In this document: positions 28,021-39,162 of the stretch, piece after piece | How positions within the stretch are numbered: the first letter of the stretch is position 1 | How the letters are laid out: each line of letters begins with the position of its first letter | DNA from: Massilia atriviolacea | GTDB lineage: Bacteria; Pseudomonadota; Gammaproteobacteria; Burkholderiales; Burkholderiaceae_D | Length of the DNA stretch: 64,000 nt | NCBI RefSeq assembly: GCF_003953935.1 | Contig: NZ_RXLQ01000011.1 | Coordinates: 124,001-188,000 of the forward strand | Direction of reading: 5' to 3' | The notes under the pieces: model-generated | Seen by the model: the letters and a program-made list of their open reading frames with translations, nothing else | Database searches by the model: none | Told to the model about the DNA's origin: nothing | Translations under genes and position numbers: made by a program

Positions 28021-29010
28021 TTACTTCAGGCCGGCCACGCCGCGCGCGGTGGCGGCATCGTCGGCGGCCGGGGTGGCGGCAGGCTCGGCGGGCGCCGGGG
28101 CGGCGACCGGGGCCGGCGCGGCCGGGACCGGGGTAGCCTCGGCCGGCGTGGCGGCCAGGGTCGGGGCCTTCAGGTACTCGATCTTGGCCGCGCTGCGCAA
28201 GCGCTTGAGCTCGGCATCAGCCGCATCCTTGGTGCGCTTGTTGAACAGGAACTTCTCGATCTGGGGCGCCGCCACTTCCAGCGTGGCCGGGTTGTCGCGC
28301 ACGTCGACGATCGAGACCAGCATGCTGCGCTCGCCTTCCTTGACGATGAACAGCTGGTTCTTCGGCATGCTCTTGAGCTTGGCCGACATTTCCGGCGCCA
28401 GGTCGGAGGTGGTGCGCGAAGCCTGGGTACGCAGGTACTTGACCTTGTTGGCGTCGAACCAGACGGCGACATCGTCGAGCGACTTGGCGTTCTCGGCGAC
28501 GGTCTTGACTTCCTCGCTCAGGTCCTTGGTCTGGATGACCAGCTGCTTCATGTCGAACTGCTTGCGGTTGGCAAAGAAGTCCGGGTTCTTGCTGTAGTAA
28601 TCGCTGACCTCGGCGGCGGTCGGACGGGCCGCGCCGCCGACTTTTTTCTGCATGTAGGCCTGGGCGATGATCAGGGCCTTGGCCCGTTCGATCGCCTGCA
28701 CCACCTTGGGATCGCGGTCGGTTTTATCCTTGGCCGCCTCGTTCTGGAGCAGCTGGCGGTCGATCAGGGCTTCGACCAGCTTCTTGCTCGCTTCGGTCTG
28801 CTGGGCCGGCGGCACGTTGGCCAGCATCAGCTCCTCGCTCAGCTGCAATTCGGTGATCTCTTCCCCGTTGACGCTGACCAGCGCCTGGCCCACTTTGGGC
28901 TTGCTGTCCTTGTTGCCGCAGCCGGCCAGTCCCGCAAGCGCGACCATCAGGGCGGCGCACAGCAAGCGTTTGTGTGAAGGCGGCGACATGGCCAGGGTGG
29001 AGTTGTTCAA
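28021..29010 (-). CDS. epsD: EpsD-family peptidyl-prolyl isomerase lipoprotein, TTG start
   Basis: 329 residues from TTG 29010, backed by AGAGG 5-6 nt upstream; Met7 is an alternative. The signal peptide ends in lipobox LAGC (after ALMVALAG). The body resembles SurA-type chaperones: an N-terminal helical domain with VSVNGEEIT, then a parvulin-like region. The last ~50 residues are a Pro/Ala-rich, disordered tail. EpsD is found next to EpsE in XrtB loci and probably helps fold or place the outer-membrane exporter. It is the first gene after the 247-bp gap, so likely the start of the main transcript. Confidence 0.87.
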   Translation of the reverse strand: MNNSTLAMSPPSHKRLLCAALMVALAGLAGCGNKDSKPKVGQALVSVNGEEITELQLSEELMLANVPPAQQTEASKKLVEALIDRQLLQNEAAKDKTDRDPKVVQAIERAKALIIAQAYMQKKVGGAARPTAAEVSDYYSKNPDFFANRKQFDMKQLVIQTKDLSEEVKTVAENAKSLDDVAVWFDANKVKYLRTQASRTTSDLAPEMSAKLKSMPKNQLFIVKEGERSMLVSIVDVRDNPATLEVAAPQIEKFLFNKRTKDAADAELKRLRSAAKIEYLKAPTLAATPAEATPVPAAPAPVAAPAPAEPAATPAADDAATARGVAGLK

Positions 29011-29257
29011 TTTATCCTCTGATTTTTGTTATAAAGCTTGATTAATACACAACGACATTGCCGGGATTATTACACATATCGGCAAATCGCTGCGTTTAAA
29101 TGGCGCCGCTATTGCGCTCCGCATCATGCTGTGCGGACTGTGCCCGAGCCCGTCCGCAGGGCCGTATTTTAGCGCGTTACCGATGACAGCGAAACAACTT
29201 TGCTGCACTGCCGCAGAGGCTTAAGCTTCTCTTAATCAGCCTTTGCAACAAAACAAC
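29011..29257 (-). promoter_or_regulatory. Likely promoter/leader region of the epsD-manC operon
   Basis: 247-bp non-coding gap, the longest within the locus, directly before epsD. The 70 bp nearest epsD are AT-rich, with several TATAA/TAATAA-like blocks. A 7-bp inverted repeat (TGCGGAC / GTCCGCA, 29132-29138 and 29152-29158) with a 13-nt loop lies in the middle. No sigma-54 pattern (GG-N10-GC) of good quality was noticed. Placement is by context; no exact hexamers can be claimed. Confidence 0.5.
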
Positions 29258-30640
29258 TTAATGTGCGTTCTCGCGGCTGAACACGACTTTTACCGTCTTG
29301 ACGATGATCCACAGGTCGAGCCAGAGCGACCAGCTGCGCAGGTAGTCGAGGTCGTACTGGATGCGCGCTTCCATCTTGTCCAGGGTTTCGGTCTCGCCAC
29401 GCATGCCGTTGACCTGGGCCCAGCCGGTGATGCCGGGCTTGACCTTGTGGCGCAGCATGTAGCCCTTGATCAGCTTGCGGTACTGCTCGTTGTGCGCCAC
29501 CGCGTGCGGGCGCGGGCCGACGATGCTCATGCGCCCCTGCAGCACGTTGAAGAACTGGGGCAGCTCGTCCAGCGAACTCTTGCGCAGGAAGGCGCCGACC
29601 CGGGTGATGCGCTGGTCGCCCTTGCGCGCCTGCACCACGGTGTCGCCGTTTTCGGTCACGGTCATGGAGCGGAACTTGTAGACGATGATTTCTTCGCCGT
29701 ACAGGCCGTAGCGGCGCTGGCGGAAGATCACCGGCCCCGGCGAGGTGAACTTCACGGCGGCGGCGATCACCAGCATGATCGGCAGCAGCAGCAGCTGGAT
29801 CACCAGGCCGAGCACGATGTCGCTGGTGCGCTTGATCATGCTGTTCAGGCCCATGAACGGGGTTTCGCAGATGGCGATCACGGGCATGCCGCCGACATTG
29901 TCGAAGCGCGCCTGCATCAGGTCGAACACATAGATATCGGGCAGGAAGTAGACCGAGGCCGTGGTGTCCTGCAGCTCGTCGAGCAGCTTGCGGATGCGCG
30001 GCTGGGCCGAAATCGGCTGGCTGATGAAGATCATCTTGATGTTATGTTCGCGCACATAGGCGGCGATGTCGGCCATCTTGCCCAGCATCGGATGACGCAG
30101 GTTGGCCGGATGGCGGTCTTCGGTGCGGTCGTCGAAAAAGCCGTGCATCTGCATGAACAGATTCTTGTGGCGCTCGCAGATGCCGGCGAACTTGAGGCCG
30201 ACGTCGTTGGCGCCGATCACCACCACCGAGCGCATCTCGGTATTGTTGCCGGGGCCGACAGAAACGCGCCGCACCGCCAGGTGGCTGACCAGCATCACGA
30301 CCGGGGTGGCGACGAACCAGGCCAGCACCACCTCGGTGTCGTAATAACCGGACAGGCCGCTGGCCGAACCGAGGAACAGCAGCACGCACACGGTCAGCAC
30401 CCAGCCGAACACGGTGTCGCGCACATACGCGACCATGCGCCCGCTGCGCCAGGTGCGGTAGGGATCGACGTGCTGGTAGACGGCCGAGGACACGAAGAAG
30501 GCGAGAATCATCAATACCAGCGAGTAACCCGTGAATGGCTCATGGAAGAACATCGAGGAGACATACAGGGTCCCCATGATGATCAGGGGATCGAGCACGC
30601 GCTGGAAAAACGAAATTAAGGGGATGTCATTGACCGTCAT
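29258..30640 (-). CDS. Undecaprenyl-phosphate glucose phosphotransferase (WcaJ-type)
   Basis: 460 residues from ATG 30640 with SD AAAGGTG. Four or five N-terminal TM helices and a Rossmann-like cytoplasmic region (SVVVIGANDVGLKF) are followed by the C-terminal catalytic domain. Motifs: KRTSDIVLGLVIQL, PGPVIFRQRRYGLYGEEI, YKFRSMT, RKSSLDELPQFFNVLQG, MSIVGPRPHA and KPGITGWAQVNGMRGET. It transfers hexose-1-P to undecaprenyl phosphate, starting repeat-unit synthesis. Glucose-1-P is the usual donor for this subfamily; galactose is not excluded. Confidence 0.9.
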   Translation of the reverse strand: MTVNDIPLISFFQRVLDPLIIMGTLYVSSMFFHEPFTGYSLVLMILAFFVSSAVYQHVDPYRTWRSGRMVAYVRDTVFGWVLTVCVLLFLGSASGLSGYYDTEVVLAWFVATPVVMLVSHLAVRRVSVGPGNNTEMRSVVVIGANDVGLKFAGICERHKNLFMQMHGFFDDRTEDRHPANLRHPMLGKMADIAAYVREHNIKMIFISQPISAQPRIRKLLDELQDTTASVYFLPDIYVFDLMQARFDNVGGMPVIAICETPFMGLNSMIKRTSDIVLGLVIQLLLLPIMLVIAAAVKFTSPGPVIFRQRRYGLYGEEIIVYKFRSMTVTENGDTVVQARKGDQRITRVGAFLRKSSLDELPQFFNVLQGRMSIVGPRPHAVAHNEQYRKLIKGYMLRHKVKPGITGWAQVNGMRGETETLDKMEARIQYDLDYLRSWSLWLDLWIIVKTVKVVFSRENAH

Positions 30641-30648
30641 GGGCACCT

Positions 30649-31881
30649 TTAGAACTGCGCATTGGCGTTCACGGAAACTGTGTTCGCCTTGAAGCTTCCA
30701 TTGCCGAGGAACTGAGCGCCGCTGCGGTCCTGGTGGATGAAAGAGGTAGAAAATTGCACTGTTTGCAGGGGCGACCAGGTCGCGCCCACGGTGGCCTGGC
30801 GCAGCGTGTCGCTCAGGTCCTCCGGCGAATTGTTCAGCAGCCTGCCCTCGTAGGAGCGCTGCTCCACGCTCAGGCTGGCGTCCACGCGCACCTTGGCGCT
30901 GGCGTCCCAGCTGGCGCCGGCGCTGGCGCCGCGGTTCAGGCTGAACGTGTAGTAGTAGTTCTCGATCGCAGAAAACTCGCGCCACGCGGCGCCGTTGAGG
31001 CGCAGCTTCTGGCGCGGATTGAAGCTGGCCGTGACGCGCCCGTTGAAGCCGCTGACATCGCGCGGCCCGGACTGCGCGTTCTTGCGCCTGGCGTAGCCGG
31101 CCAGGGTCTGCACGGTGGTGGTCGGGGTGACGCGCCACAGCACGCGCGCCTTGAGTTCATCCTGCTCGTAATCGTCGTCGCGCACCACGCCGGACAGGAT
31201 GCGCTGGTTCAGGTACTTGCCGCTCAGGCGGCGCACGACCAGGCCGGCGGTGCTGCCGCTGCGCGGCAGGTAGTCGAAGCCGGCCTCGAGCGCGTCTTCG
31301 GTGCGGTCGTTGTAGCGCTGCACCGCCAGTTCATATGTGAATTTGTCGCGCGAGGCGGCCCCGCGCAGGCGCCAGCTCGGGTGCATGCGCCAGGCGGCAT
31401 CGACAAACTGGCGGCGCTGCACGCGCAGATTGCGTTCGCGGCTCTGGAAATCGGTGTACGGCGCCAGGGTCTGGGCGTAGGTGGCGCCCAGCGCGCCCTC
31501 GAGATGGTTGGCCAGCTGCCAGTTCCAGGTGCCCTGGAAATCCTTGCCGTCGTAATCGAGCTGCTTGAAGTGCGAAAACGCCACCTTCGACAGCTTGCCC
31601 TGGGCCTGGATGCGCTGGCGGCTGTAGGTCTTGTCGAACAGCACCCCGACCACGCTCTGGCGCGCCGAATCGCTGCGCTGCCTGTCGTATCCGGGCGACT
31701 CATCCGGCAGGCGGAACAGGTTGTCGTCATAGAAATAGCCGAGGCCGCCATAGACGTGCAGCGCATCGGACGGTCCGGCCCAGGCCGGGCCGCCGGCGAC
31801 GGCGCCCAGGGCAAGGACCAAGGCGACGGCGCCCTGGGCGCGGCGCGGACGGTGCGGATGTGGAAGCAAGGGTGAAGGCAT
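30649..31881 (-). CDS. epsL: EpsL-type outer-membrane beta-barrel protein
   Basis: 410 residues with a signal peptide (cleavage after PAWA) and a C-terminal Phe typical of outer-membrane beta-barrels. Alternating amphipathic strands run throughout (for example LHVYGGLGYFYDDNLFRL near the mature N-terminus, the usual EpsL entry motif). The family is tied to XrtB/PEP-CTERM exopolysaccharide loci and is thought to help export the polymer through the outer membrane. It lies 8 bp before the phosphotransferase gene. Confidence 0.85.
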   Translation of the reverse strand: MPSPLLPHPHRPRRAQGAVALVLALGAVAGGPAWAGPSDALHVYGGLGYFYDDNLFRLPDESPGYDRQRSDSARQSVVGVLFDKTYSRQRIQAQGKLSKVAFSHFKQLDYDGKDFQGTWNWQLANHLEGALGATYAQTLAPYTDFQSRERNLRVQRRQFVDAAWRMHPSWRLRGAASRDKFTYELAVQRYNDRTEDALEAGFDYLPRSGSTAGLVVRRLSGKYLNQRILSGVVRDDDYEQDELKARVLWRVTPTTTVQTLAGYARRKNAQSGPRDVSGFNGRVTASFNPRQKLRLNGAAWREFSAIENYYYTFSLNRGASAGASWDASAKVRVDASLSVEQRSYEGRLLNNSPEDLSDTLRQATVGATWSPLQTVQFSTSFIHQDRSGAQFLGNGSFKANTVSVNANAQF

Positions 31882-31921
31882 TTGTTAGTCTTTGTTCAAG
31901 TCATATCGAATTGGCGAGATA

Positions 31922-32641
31922 TTACCAGTATGTCCAATGTCCCGTTCGCACAATCCACACCCCGAGCAGGCCGTTGGTCACGGCGTGCGCGAGGATGGAC
32001 GACCACAGGCTGCGTTGTTTCATGTACAACAGGGAATAGGCGGCGCCGGCGACCATCCCGGCCAGCCACAGGTTATGCTCAAATCCAAACAGCACGATCC
32101 CGATCGCCAGACTTTTCAGGCTTATTTGTGCTGGATCAAGCGCTTGAAACCGATCCGAATCGATCCAGCGCATCAGGAACGAGCGCCAGAACAGCTCTTC
32201 CATGACCGGCACCACCAGGGCCGCGCCGGCGATGCGCACCGCCACCATCAGCCAGTCGACCCGGCCGCCGGTGGTGGGATCGAAGCCATCTGGCGAGCCG
32301 ATCATCATCCAGCTGGCGTTCAGGCTGACCCACAGCACCAGCACCACCACGCCGGTGACGACTGCCACGGCGCTGGCGAGCAGGCCCAGGTCCCAGCGGT
32401 GCAGTTCGGTGTAGTCGCGCCAGAAAAAGGCCAGGGTGGCCAGCACGGCGCCGATCTTGAGGGCGTACATCCAGCGCAAGGCCTGGACCTCAAAGCCCAG
32501 GCGGGTCAGCCCGTCGACCGCGATGATGAAGAAGATATAAACCAGGAAAGGCAGGATGCGCGCCCATGCCGCGCGGCTGAACATCGGAACGTTGGCAGCG
32601 GCGCTCGCCGCCAGGTCGTGTTGTTCATTGCGTTCGGACAT
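31922..32641 (-). CDS. CAAX-type (CPBP) intramembrane protease, exosortase-associated
   Basis: 239 residues with about 7 TM helices. The three CPBP motifs are present: EELFWRSFLMR (catalytic Glu-Glu and Arg), FGFEHNLW (His), and LAHAVTN (His/Asn). The group matches the CAAX-prenyl-protease-related proteins found with exosortases (TIGR03008). Possible roles are processing of a sorted protein or of the exosortase pathway. It lies 40 bp before epsL and is the farthest upstream member of the EPS locus. Confidence 0.85.
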   Translation of the reverse strand: MSERNEQHDLAASAAANVPMFSRAAWARILPFLVYIFFIIAVDGLTRLGFEVQALRWMYALKIGAVLATLAFFWRDYTELHRWDLGLLASAVAVVTGVVVLVLWVSLNASWMMIGSPDGFDPTTGGRVDWLMVAVRIAGAALVVPVMEELFWRSFLMRWIDSDRFQALDPAQISLKSLAIGIVLFGFEHNLWLAGMVAGAAYSLLYMKQRSLWSSILAHAVTNGLLGVWIVRTGHWTYW

Positions 32642-32692
32642 GGTTCTTCATCTGCCAGGCGGTCTGCCTGCTCCTGTTTTATGCGTTGGTGA

Positions 32693-34588
<1,896 letters not shown>

Positions 34589-34779
34589 AGAGAGTGAGTG
34601 CGCAGGCAGGAGAACCGGCCGGATGATTGAATGAAGCACGCATTGTACCGACTTGGGGCAGGCACAAGCCACTTTGACCTTATTTTGACCCATTCAGGGG
34701 GCAAACCTCGGCTATAATTGCGGTCGATTCACGACACCGGGCCAGCCAAGGCGGGCGCCGATCGCCGAATCAGCAGCGT

Positions 34780-34854
34780 CTCTCCGTAGCACAATGGATA
34801 GTGCACATGCCTCCTAAGCGTGGGATACAAGTTCGATTCTTGTCGGAGGGACCA
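34780..34854 (+). tRNA. tRNA-Arg (anticodon CCU)
   Basis: Folds as a full cloverleaf of 75 nt including encoded CCA: acceptor CTCTCCG with CGGAGGG (one G-T pair), D-stem GCAC/GTGC, anticodon stem CATGC/GCGTG, anticodon loop CTCCTAA (CCT at 34813-34815), and T-arm ACAAG/CTTGT with loop TTCGATT. It reads AGG (Arg). The only plus-strand gene in this part. No integrase or att repeat is seen beside it. Confidence 0.93.
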
Positions 34855-34900
34855 TTGATTCTGCCTGCCTGTCCCCCTTCCCCTTTTTACTCAGCCTCCC

Positions 34901-35179
34901 TCATAGACACTTGAATGTGATCTCGGCCGACGATGTCCGCGCGAACGGAATGGCATTCTTGCCCTCACCACTGATCAGTTCCAGCGTTTTGTTGTTTTTA
35001 GCGCAAAAGGCGACGCCCTCCTGGATCAGGTCTGCCTTGACGGTGGCGCCGGAGACGAACATGCCGCCGCCGCTGGTTTTGGCGATCATATAGGTATCTT
35101 TGCCGGTTTGAACCGGACCAGACGAGCTGCAGGCGACCAGACAGGCAGCCGTCAAGATGAACATCAGGGATGTGCGCAT
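34901..35179 (-). CDS. Small lipoprotein
   Basis: 92 residues with signal peptide and lipobox LVAC followed by SSS. The mature part is a compact ~72-residue domain with two Cys (VAFCAKN and the C-terminal FKCL), which may form a disulphide, and the pattern DTYMIAKTSGGGMF. Pattern and size resemble small YjfO-like enterobacterial lipoproteins, but identity is not certain. Convergent to tRNA-Arg. The promoter probably lies in the AT-rich gap 35180-35373. Confidence 0.75.
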   Translation of the reverse strand: MRTSLMFILTAACLVACSSSGPVQTGKDTYMIAKTSGGGMFVSGATVKADLIQEGVAFCAKNNKTLELISGEGKNAIPFARTSSAEITFKCL

Positions 35180-35373
35180 AGCGTCTTTCCAGGGAGGGTC
35201 GCCGGCCTGGCGGCCAGGCGCGCGATGTAGGAGCTTGGGGTGATCGGCCTACTGGCCGACATCTGAACTATTTCTTATTTGAAATAGATATTGTATCTTA
35301 AGATAGGCGCACCGGGTCAGTGGATGGGTTGGCGCCGACGCCAACCGCACATGCTCCATCAGCGTTGGCACGG
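35180..35373. promoter_or_regulatory. AT-rich gap with two inverted repeats
   Basis: Upstream of the small lipoprotein. Contains CTATTTC-N6-GAAATAG (35268-35287) and a perfect 12-bp palindrome TATCTTAAGATA (35294-35305). Either could be a protein binding site or a short hairpin at the end of the small gene upstream. No exact promoter hexamers are claimed. Confidence 0.4.
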
Positions 35374-35628
35374 TCAGTCAGTTACCAGCCTGATGTAAGG
35401 CCAGCTATCGAGTTCCATGGACAGGAGTTTGTCGGAAATGGCGCTGCGCGCAGCGCCCAGGCGGTCGATCTTGGCCTCGCTCGGATGATAATCGTCGTCG
35501 ATGTGGAGATTGACCCACACAGCCGGCATGCCCGTCGAGTCCGGTGAAAATTTCACGTCGAACTTTTTAATATCATCAGGCAGCGCAATGCTACTGATTG
35601 CATCGAGAATGCGTTTTTCGTCGTCCAT
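35374..35628 (-). CDS. Small acidic hypothetical protein
   Basis: 84 residues from ATG 35628, chosen because GGAGG and GGAG lie just upstream. The open frame extends further (Met at 35766 would give 130 residues). The extension DARCDLAAYNRALTE near the start looks protein-like, while the part beyond is not, so the N-terminus is uncertain. Acidic, with HIDDDYHPSEAKIDRL and a hydrophobic-acidic mix. No family recognised. It could be a two-gene antitoxin-like partner, but no companion gene is visible; local G+C is lower than its neighbours, a hint of acquisition. Confidence 0.5.
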   Translation of the reverse strand: MDDEKRILDAISSIALPDDIKKFDVKFSPDSTGMPAVWVNLHIDDDYHPSEAKIDRLGAARSAISDKLLSMELDSWPYIRLVTD

Positions 35629-35842
35629 TTCTCCAACCTCCGTCAACGCCCTATTATATGCCGCAAGGTCGCACCGGGCGTCGGACAAAACTTGAATCAC
35701 CTCGTCAGAAAATCCCTCAACTGGCTTCGGAAAAGCGGTGAGGCGCCCTGTTCGCAGCGGCGCCATCGGGAGAAAGCGCAGGCGATGGCAACGCAGCGAT
35801 GCGAGCTGCCTCGCGCAGGCCGCCTCGCTTGCCCACCTCATA

Positions 35843-36778
35843 TCAGGACGGCGCGCGCAAGGGCACAAAGCGCTGCCACAGCTTGCGCAGCTTGCCGCCC
35901 GCTTGCTCGCTGCGGGCAGCGAGGTAGCCGCGCACGAAGCCGGTGCCATCCTTGAGGCCGGGGTCGGCCTCGCCCAGTTGCGCCAGCAGGCCGTCCGCCA
36001 CGCTGGCGTCGTTCATCAAGCCCAGTTCATCCTGCAGTCCGGCCAGCGCCCTGACGTACGGCCGCACGGTCTTCCGGGGATACAGCGAGGCGAAGAATTC
36101 GGCGGCGTAGCGGGTTTTCTTGGCGGCGATGCGCACCCGGTGGCGTGCTTCCGGATTCGCATCCTTTAACTTGCGGCCGCGCTTGAGCAGGCGCTGCTGG
36201 TCCTTTTCGAGAATCCCCTTCGCAAAGTCGGCAACCCGCATCTTCAGACGCACCCGGTCCGCCGGCAACTGCATCGCGCGCCAGCCGCGCTCGTCCAGCC
36301 AGCGCTCCAGGTGGCCGATCAGGTCCTGGTAGCGTTCGGACGCGACCGCCGCGCCGGCGACCGCGTGCAAGGCGTTGGCCTTGTCGGCTGCGGCCAGTTG
36401 CACCGGCACCAGCGGCGCCAGCCCAGCGACGCTGGCGGCGATGCGCGGCAAGGTCGAGCCGGCCAGCACATCCCAGTCGCGCGCCGGTCCCAGTTGCGCC
36501 ACCAGCCAGTCCAGCTCCTGACGCAGCGCCAGCGGCAGGCTCAGCACCTCATCGAACATGCCGAGGGCCGAGCGCAGGCGGCGCAGGCCGACCCGCATCT
36601 GGTGCAGGCTCTCGACATCGTGATACTTGATGACTCCGGTTTCGTTGGCTTCGATCTGGTCGAGGCAATTGCGCATGATGGCCTGGAAGGCTTTCTCGAC
36701 GTTCATGCGCGGCGACAGCGTGAGCGCGTGAGCCCTCACCGCCTTGGGCGTGGTGGGAAATCTGACTGCGGTATCCAT
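35843..36778 (-). CDS. CHAD domain protein
   Basis: 311 residues forming one CHAD domain: all-helical with conserved His and basic residues, e.g. DVESLHQMRVGLRRLRSAL and ARHRVRIAAKKTRYAAEFF. CHAD domains bind inorganic polyphosphate through this basic patch; no CYTH domain is fused. No signal peptide. SD AAGGAGG is 11 nt before the ATG. It starts 78 bp after the mechanosensitive channel gene, on the same strand. Confidence 0.85.
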   Translation of the reverse strand: MDTAVRFPTTPKAVRAHALTLSPRMNVEKAFQAIMRNCLDQIEANETGVIKYHDVESLHQMRVGLRRLRSALGMFDEVLSLPLALRQELDWLVAQLGPARDWDVLAGSTLPRIAASVAGLAPLVPVQLAAADKANALHAVAGAAVASERYQDLIGHLERWLDERGWRAMQLPADRVRLKMRVADFAKGILEKDQQRLLKRGRKLKDANPEARHRVRIAAKKTRYAAEFFASLYPRKTVRPYVRALAGLQDELGLMNDASVADGLLAQLGEADPGLKDGTGFVRGYLAARSEQAGGKLRKLWQRFVPLRAPS

Positions 36779-36855
36779 ATGGCGTGTTCCTCCTTGAAGA
36801 CATTGTGCGCGGAAACGTCCTTCGATGCCATTTCCTTACCGCTGCAAAAGACTTG

Positions 36856-38007
36856 TCAGGATGGCTGCTTGCGTGTCAATACGATATTGTGCAGCGCCGC
36901 TGCCGGCTTGGCAGCTGCGGCCGCCGTCGTGCTGTCGGGGCGCTTCATCCGTTCGATCAGCACGTGGCGCGACGCTCCCACCGTGGACACGCCCAGTTCC
37001 TCGAACACCTCCATCGCCGCCAGCAAAATCGCCTGCTGGATATCCATGTAGCGGCCGTAGGATGGATCGAGCACATGAAACACGACATCGAACTCGAGCG
37101 CCTCCTGGGTCACGCTTTTCAGGTGCACGCGGTCGTAGCGCACGCCTTCCTGGCGTTCGATGATGGCGCGCAGCGCGCCCGGCACCTGGGCCGCCTGCGC
37201 CGGGGTGGTGGCCGGATTGGCGCGCAGCGAAAACTGCACGCGCCGGGTCGACATGCGCTTGAAGTTGCGCAGCGTGTTTTTCAGCAGCTCGGCGTTGGCG
37301 ATCACAATCTGCTCGCCGCTGTCGGAGCGGATGCGGGTGGTCTTCAGGCCCACGTGCTCGACGCTGCCGGAAAACCCGGCCACGCTGATCGCATCGCCCA
37401 CCTCGAAGGGCTTGTCGACCGCGATCGACAGCGAGGCGAACAGGTCGCCGAGCACATTCTGCACCGCCAGCGCCACGGCAATCCCGCCGATGCCCAGGCT
37501 GGCCACCAGGGTCGAGACATCGATGCCCACGTTCGACAGCACGGCCAGGAAAAACACCACCCACAGCACGGTTTTCAGCGCCCAGACCATGAGCGTGTTG
37601 GCCACGGTGGCCGGCGCATCCGGCGTGCTGGCGCGGCTGCGGAAGTAGCGCTGGGCGCCGACGCTGAGCGCGCGGTCCAGGTATAGCGCCAGCTGGGCGC
37701 CAAGGGTAATGAACCACAGGTGGCGCACGCGCTCGTCCCACGGCGCGCCGAGGTCGAGCACGGTCAGCCCGAACAACAGGGCGGTCACCAGCAGCGCCAG
37801 CTTGCTGGTACGCGCCAAGGTGGCTTTGAGCAATTCGGCGACGGGTTTGTCGGCCCGTCCCTGCTCGCTCAGCCTGGCCATGTGACGGCGGAACAGCACG
37901 ACCGCGCCGTGCATGATCACGTAGCTGCCCAAGGCCACGGCCAGGGCGAGCAGCCAGTTGGAAGGGGCGATCCCGGCCAGCGGGGAAGTCAGGGTACGGA
38001 TATCCAA
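36856..38007 (-). CDS. MscS-family mechanosensitive ion channel, TTG start
   Basis: 383 residues from TTG 38007, with AAGGAG 7 nt upstream; a longer frame to ATG 38118 has a non-hydrophobic, odd N-terminus. TM helices lie near 14-35, 60-90, 105-125 and 145-165. The pore helix and beta-domain block reads LVASLGIGGIAVALAVQN, then LGDLFASLSIAVDKPFEVGD, a strong MscS match. The cytoplasmic domain ends in a short Ala-rich tail. It relieves turgor under hypo-osmotic shock. Confidence 0.9.
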   Translation of the reverse strand: MDIRTLTSPLAGIAPSNWLLALAVALGSYVIMHGAVVLFRRHMARLSEQGRADKPVAELLKATLARTSKLALLVTALLFGLTVLDLGAPWDERVRHLWFITLGAQLALYLDRALSVGAQRYFRSRASTPDAPATVANTLMVWALKTVLWVVFFLAVLSNVGIDVSTLVASLGIGGIAVALAVQNVLGDLFASLSIAVDKPFEVGDAISVAGFSGSVEHVGLKTTRIRSDSGEQIVIANAELLKNTLRNFKRMSTRRVQFSLRANPATTPAQAAQVPGALRAIIERQEGVRYDRVHLKSVTQEALEFDVVFHVLDPSYGRYMDIQQAILLAAMEVFEELGVSTVGASRHVLIERMKRPDSTTAAAAAKPAAALHNIVLTRKQPS

Positions 38008-38145
38008 ATGCGGTCTCCTTCGAATGCGGTGTACGGCTGGCGGCAACGCCGCCCGAAAGCCGCAGCCTACAAGCTCAGCCTGAATAATGTCGCACATTTC
38101 GGCAAAGAAACCTTCCATACCGGTAAGCGTTCCACAACCGCACAG

Positions 38146-39162
38146 TCACGCGTGATAGCCCTCCCCCGCCTTGTTCTTGCCCCTGAAAAGCCAGAACACC
38201 ATGACCGTGTAGGCCAGGATCAGCGGCAGCAAAATGGATGCGCCCACCAGGTAAAACAGCTGCGAACTCGGATGCGCCGCCGCCTGCCACACGGTCAGCG
38301 CGGGCGGCACCACATACGGCATGTTCGACAGCACCAGTGCGCCCATCGCCAGCAAAAACAGGCCGACCGCCGCCGTGAACGCCAGCACCCCGCTATCCTG
38401 GCGGATGGCGCGCCAGCACAGCCACGCCGACAGGGCGGTGGCCAGCGGCACCGGGACCAGGAAGAACAGGTTCGGCAAACTGAACCAGCGCTGCGCGACG
38501 CGCGGGATCTGTAACGGCGTCCAGATGCTGACCAGCACGATAAAGCCCAGCAGTCCGGCCAGCAGCGCCGGCGCCATCTTGCGCACCCTGGCGGCAAGCG
38601 CGCCATCGGTCTTCATCATCAGCCAGGCCGCACCCAGCAGCGCATAACCGTTGAGCAGGCCCAGCCCGCACATCAGCGCGAAGGGGCTGAGCCAGTCGAA
38701 GGGGCCGCCGGCGAACTGGCCGTCGCGCACCCGGATCTCTTGCAGCAGGCCGCCCAGGATCACGCCCTGCGCAAACGCGGCAAGGGTGGAGCCGGCGGCG
38801 AAGGCCCCATCCCAGATGCGCTGGTGCCCCTTGGCCACCCAGCGGAACTCGAAGGCCACGCCGCGAAAGATCAGCGCCAGCAGCAACACCAGTACCGGCA
38901 GGTACATGGCCGGCAAGATGATGGCGAAGGCCTTGGGAAACGCCGCCCACAAGGTCACCCCGCCCAGCACCAGCCAGGTCTCGTTGCCGTCCCAGAAAGG
39001 CGCGACCGAGTTCATCATCTGGTCGCGCGCGGATGCGTCGCGGAAGCAGGGAAACAGGATGCCGATGCCCAGGTCGAAACCGTCGAGCACGACGTACATC
39101 GACAAGGCCACGCCCAGCACCAGCGCCAGAAGCACGGGCAACAGCTCGCCGGGATCGCTCAT
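38146..39162 (-). CDS. cydB: Cytochrome bd-type quinol oxidase subunit II
   Basis: 338 residues, 8-9 TM helices, from ATG 39162 (ATGA overlap with cydA). The start LPVLLALVLGVALSMYVVLDGFDLGIGIL is the CydB signature, with WDGNETWLVLGG soon after. Structural partner of CydA in the heme bd quinol oxidase of the inner membrane. The gene after it (minus strand) is not a CydX-like small ORF; none is visible in 38008-38145. Confidence 0.92.
   Translation of the reverse strand: MSDPGELLPVLLALVLGVALSMYVVLDGFDLGIGILFPCFRDASARDQMMNSVAPFWDGNETWLVLGGVTLWAAFPKAFAIILPAMYLPVLVLLLALIFRGVAFEFRWVAKGHQRIWDGAFAAGSTLAAFAQGVILGGLLQEIRVRDGQFAGGPFDWLSPFALMCGLGLLNGYALLGAAWLMMKTDGALAARVRKMAPALLAGLLGFIVLVSIWTPLQIPRVAQRWFSLPNLFFLVPVPLATALSAWLCWRAIRQDSGVLAFTAAVGLFLLAMGALVLSNMPYVVPPALTVWQAAAHPSSQLFYLVGASILLPLILAYTVMVFWLFRGKNKAGEGYHA

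Noticed and set aside
29132-29158. Inverted repeat as an intrinsic terminator in the epsD upstream gap
   Set aside because: 13-nt loop and no T-run after the stem; may be a binding site or a chance repeat.
34780-34854. tRNA-Arg as an integration site
   Set aside because: No integrase gene, no direct repeat of the tRNA 3' end, and flanking genes look native.
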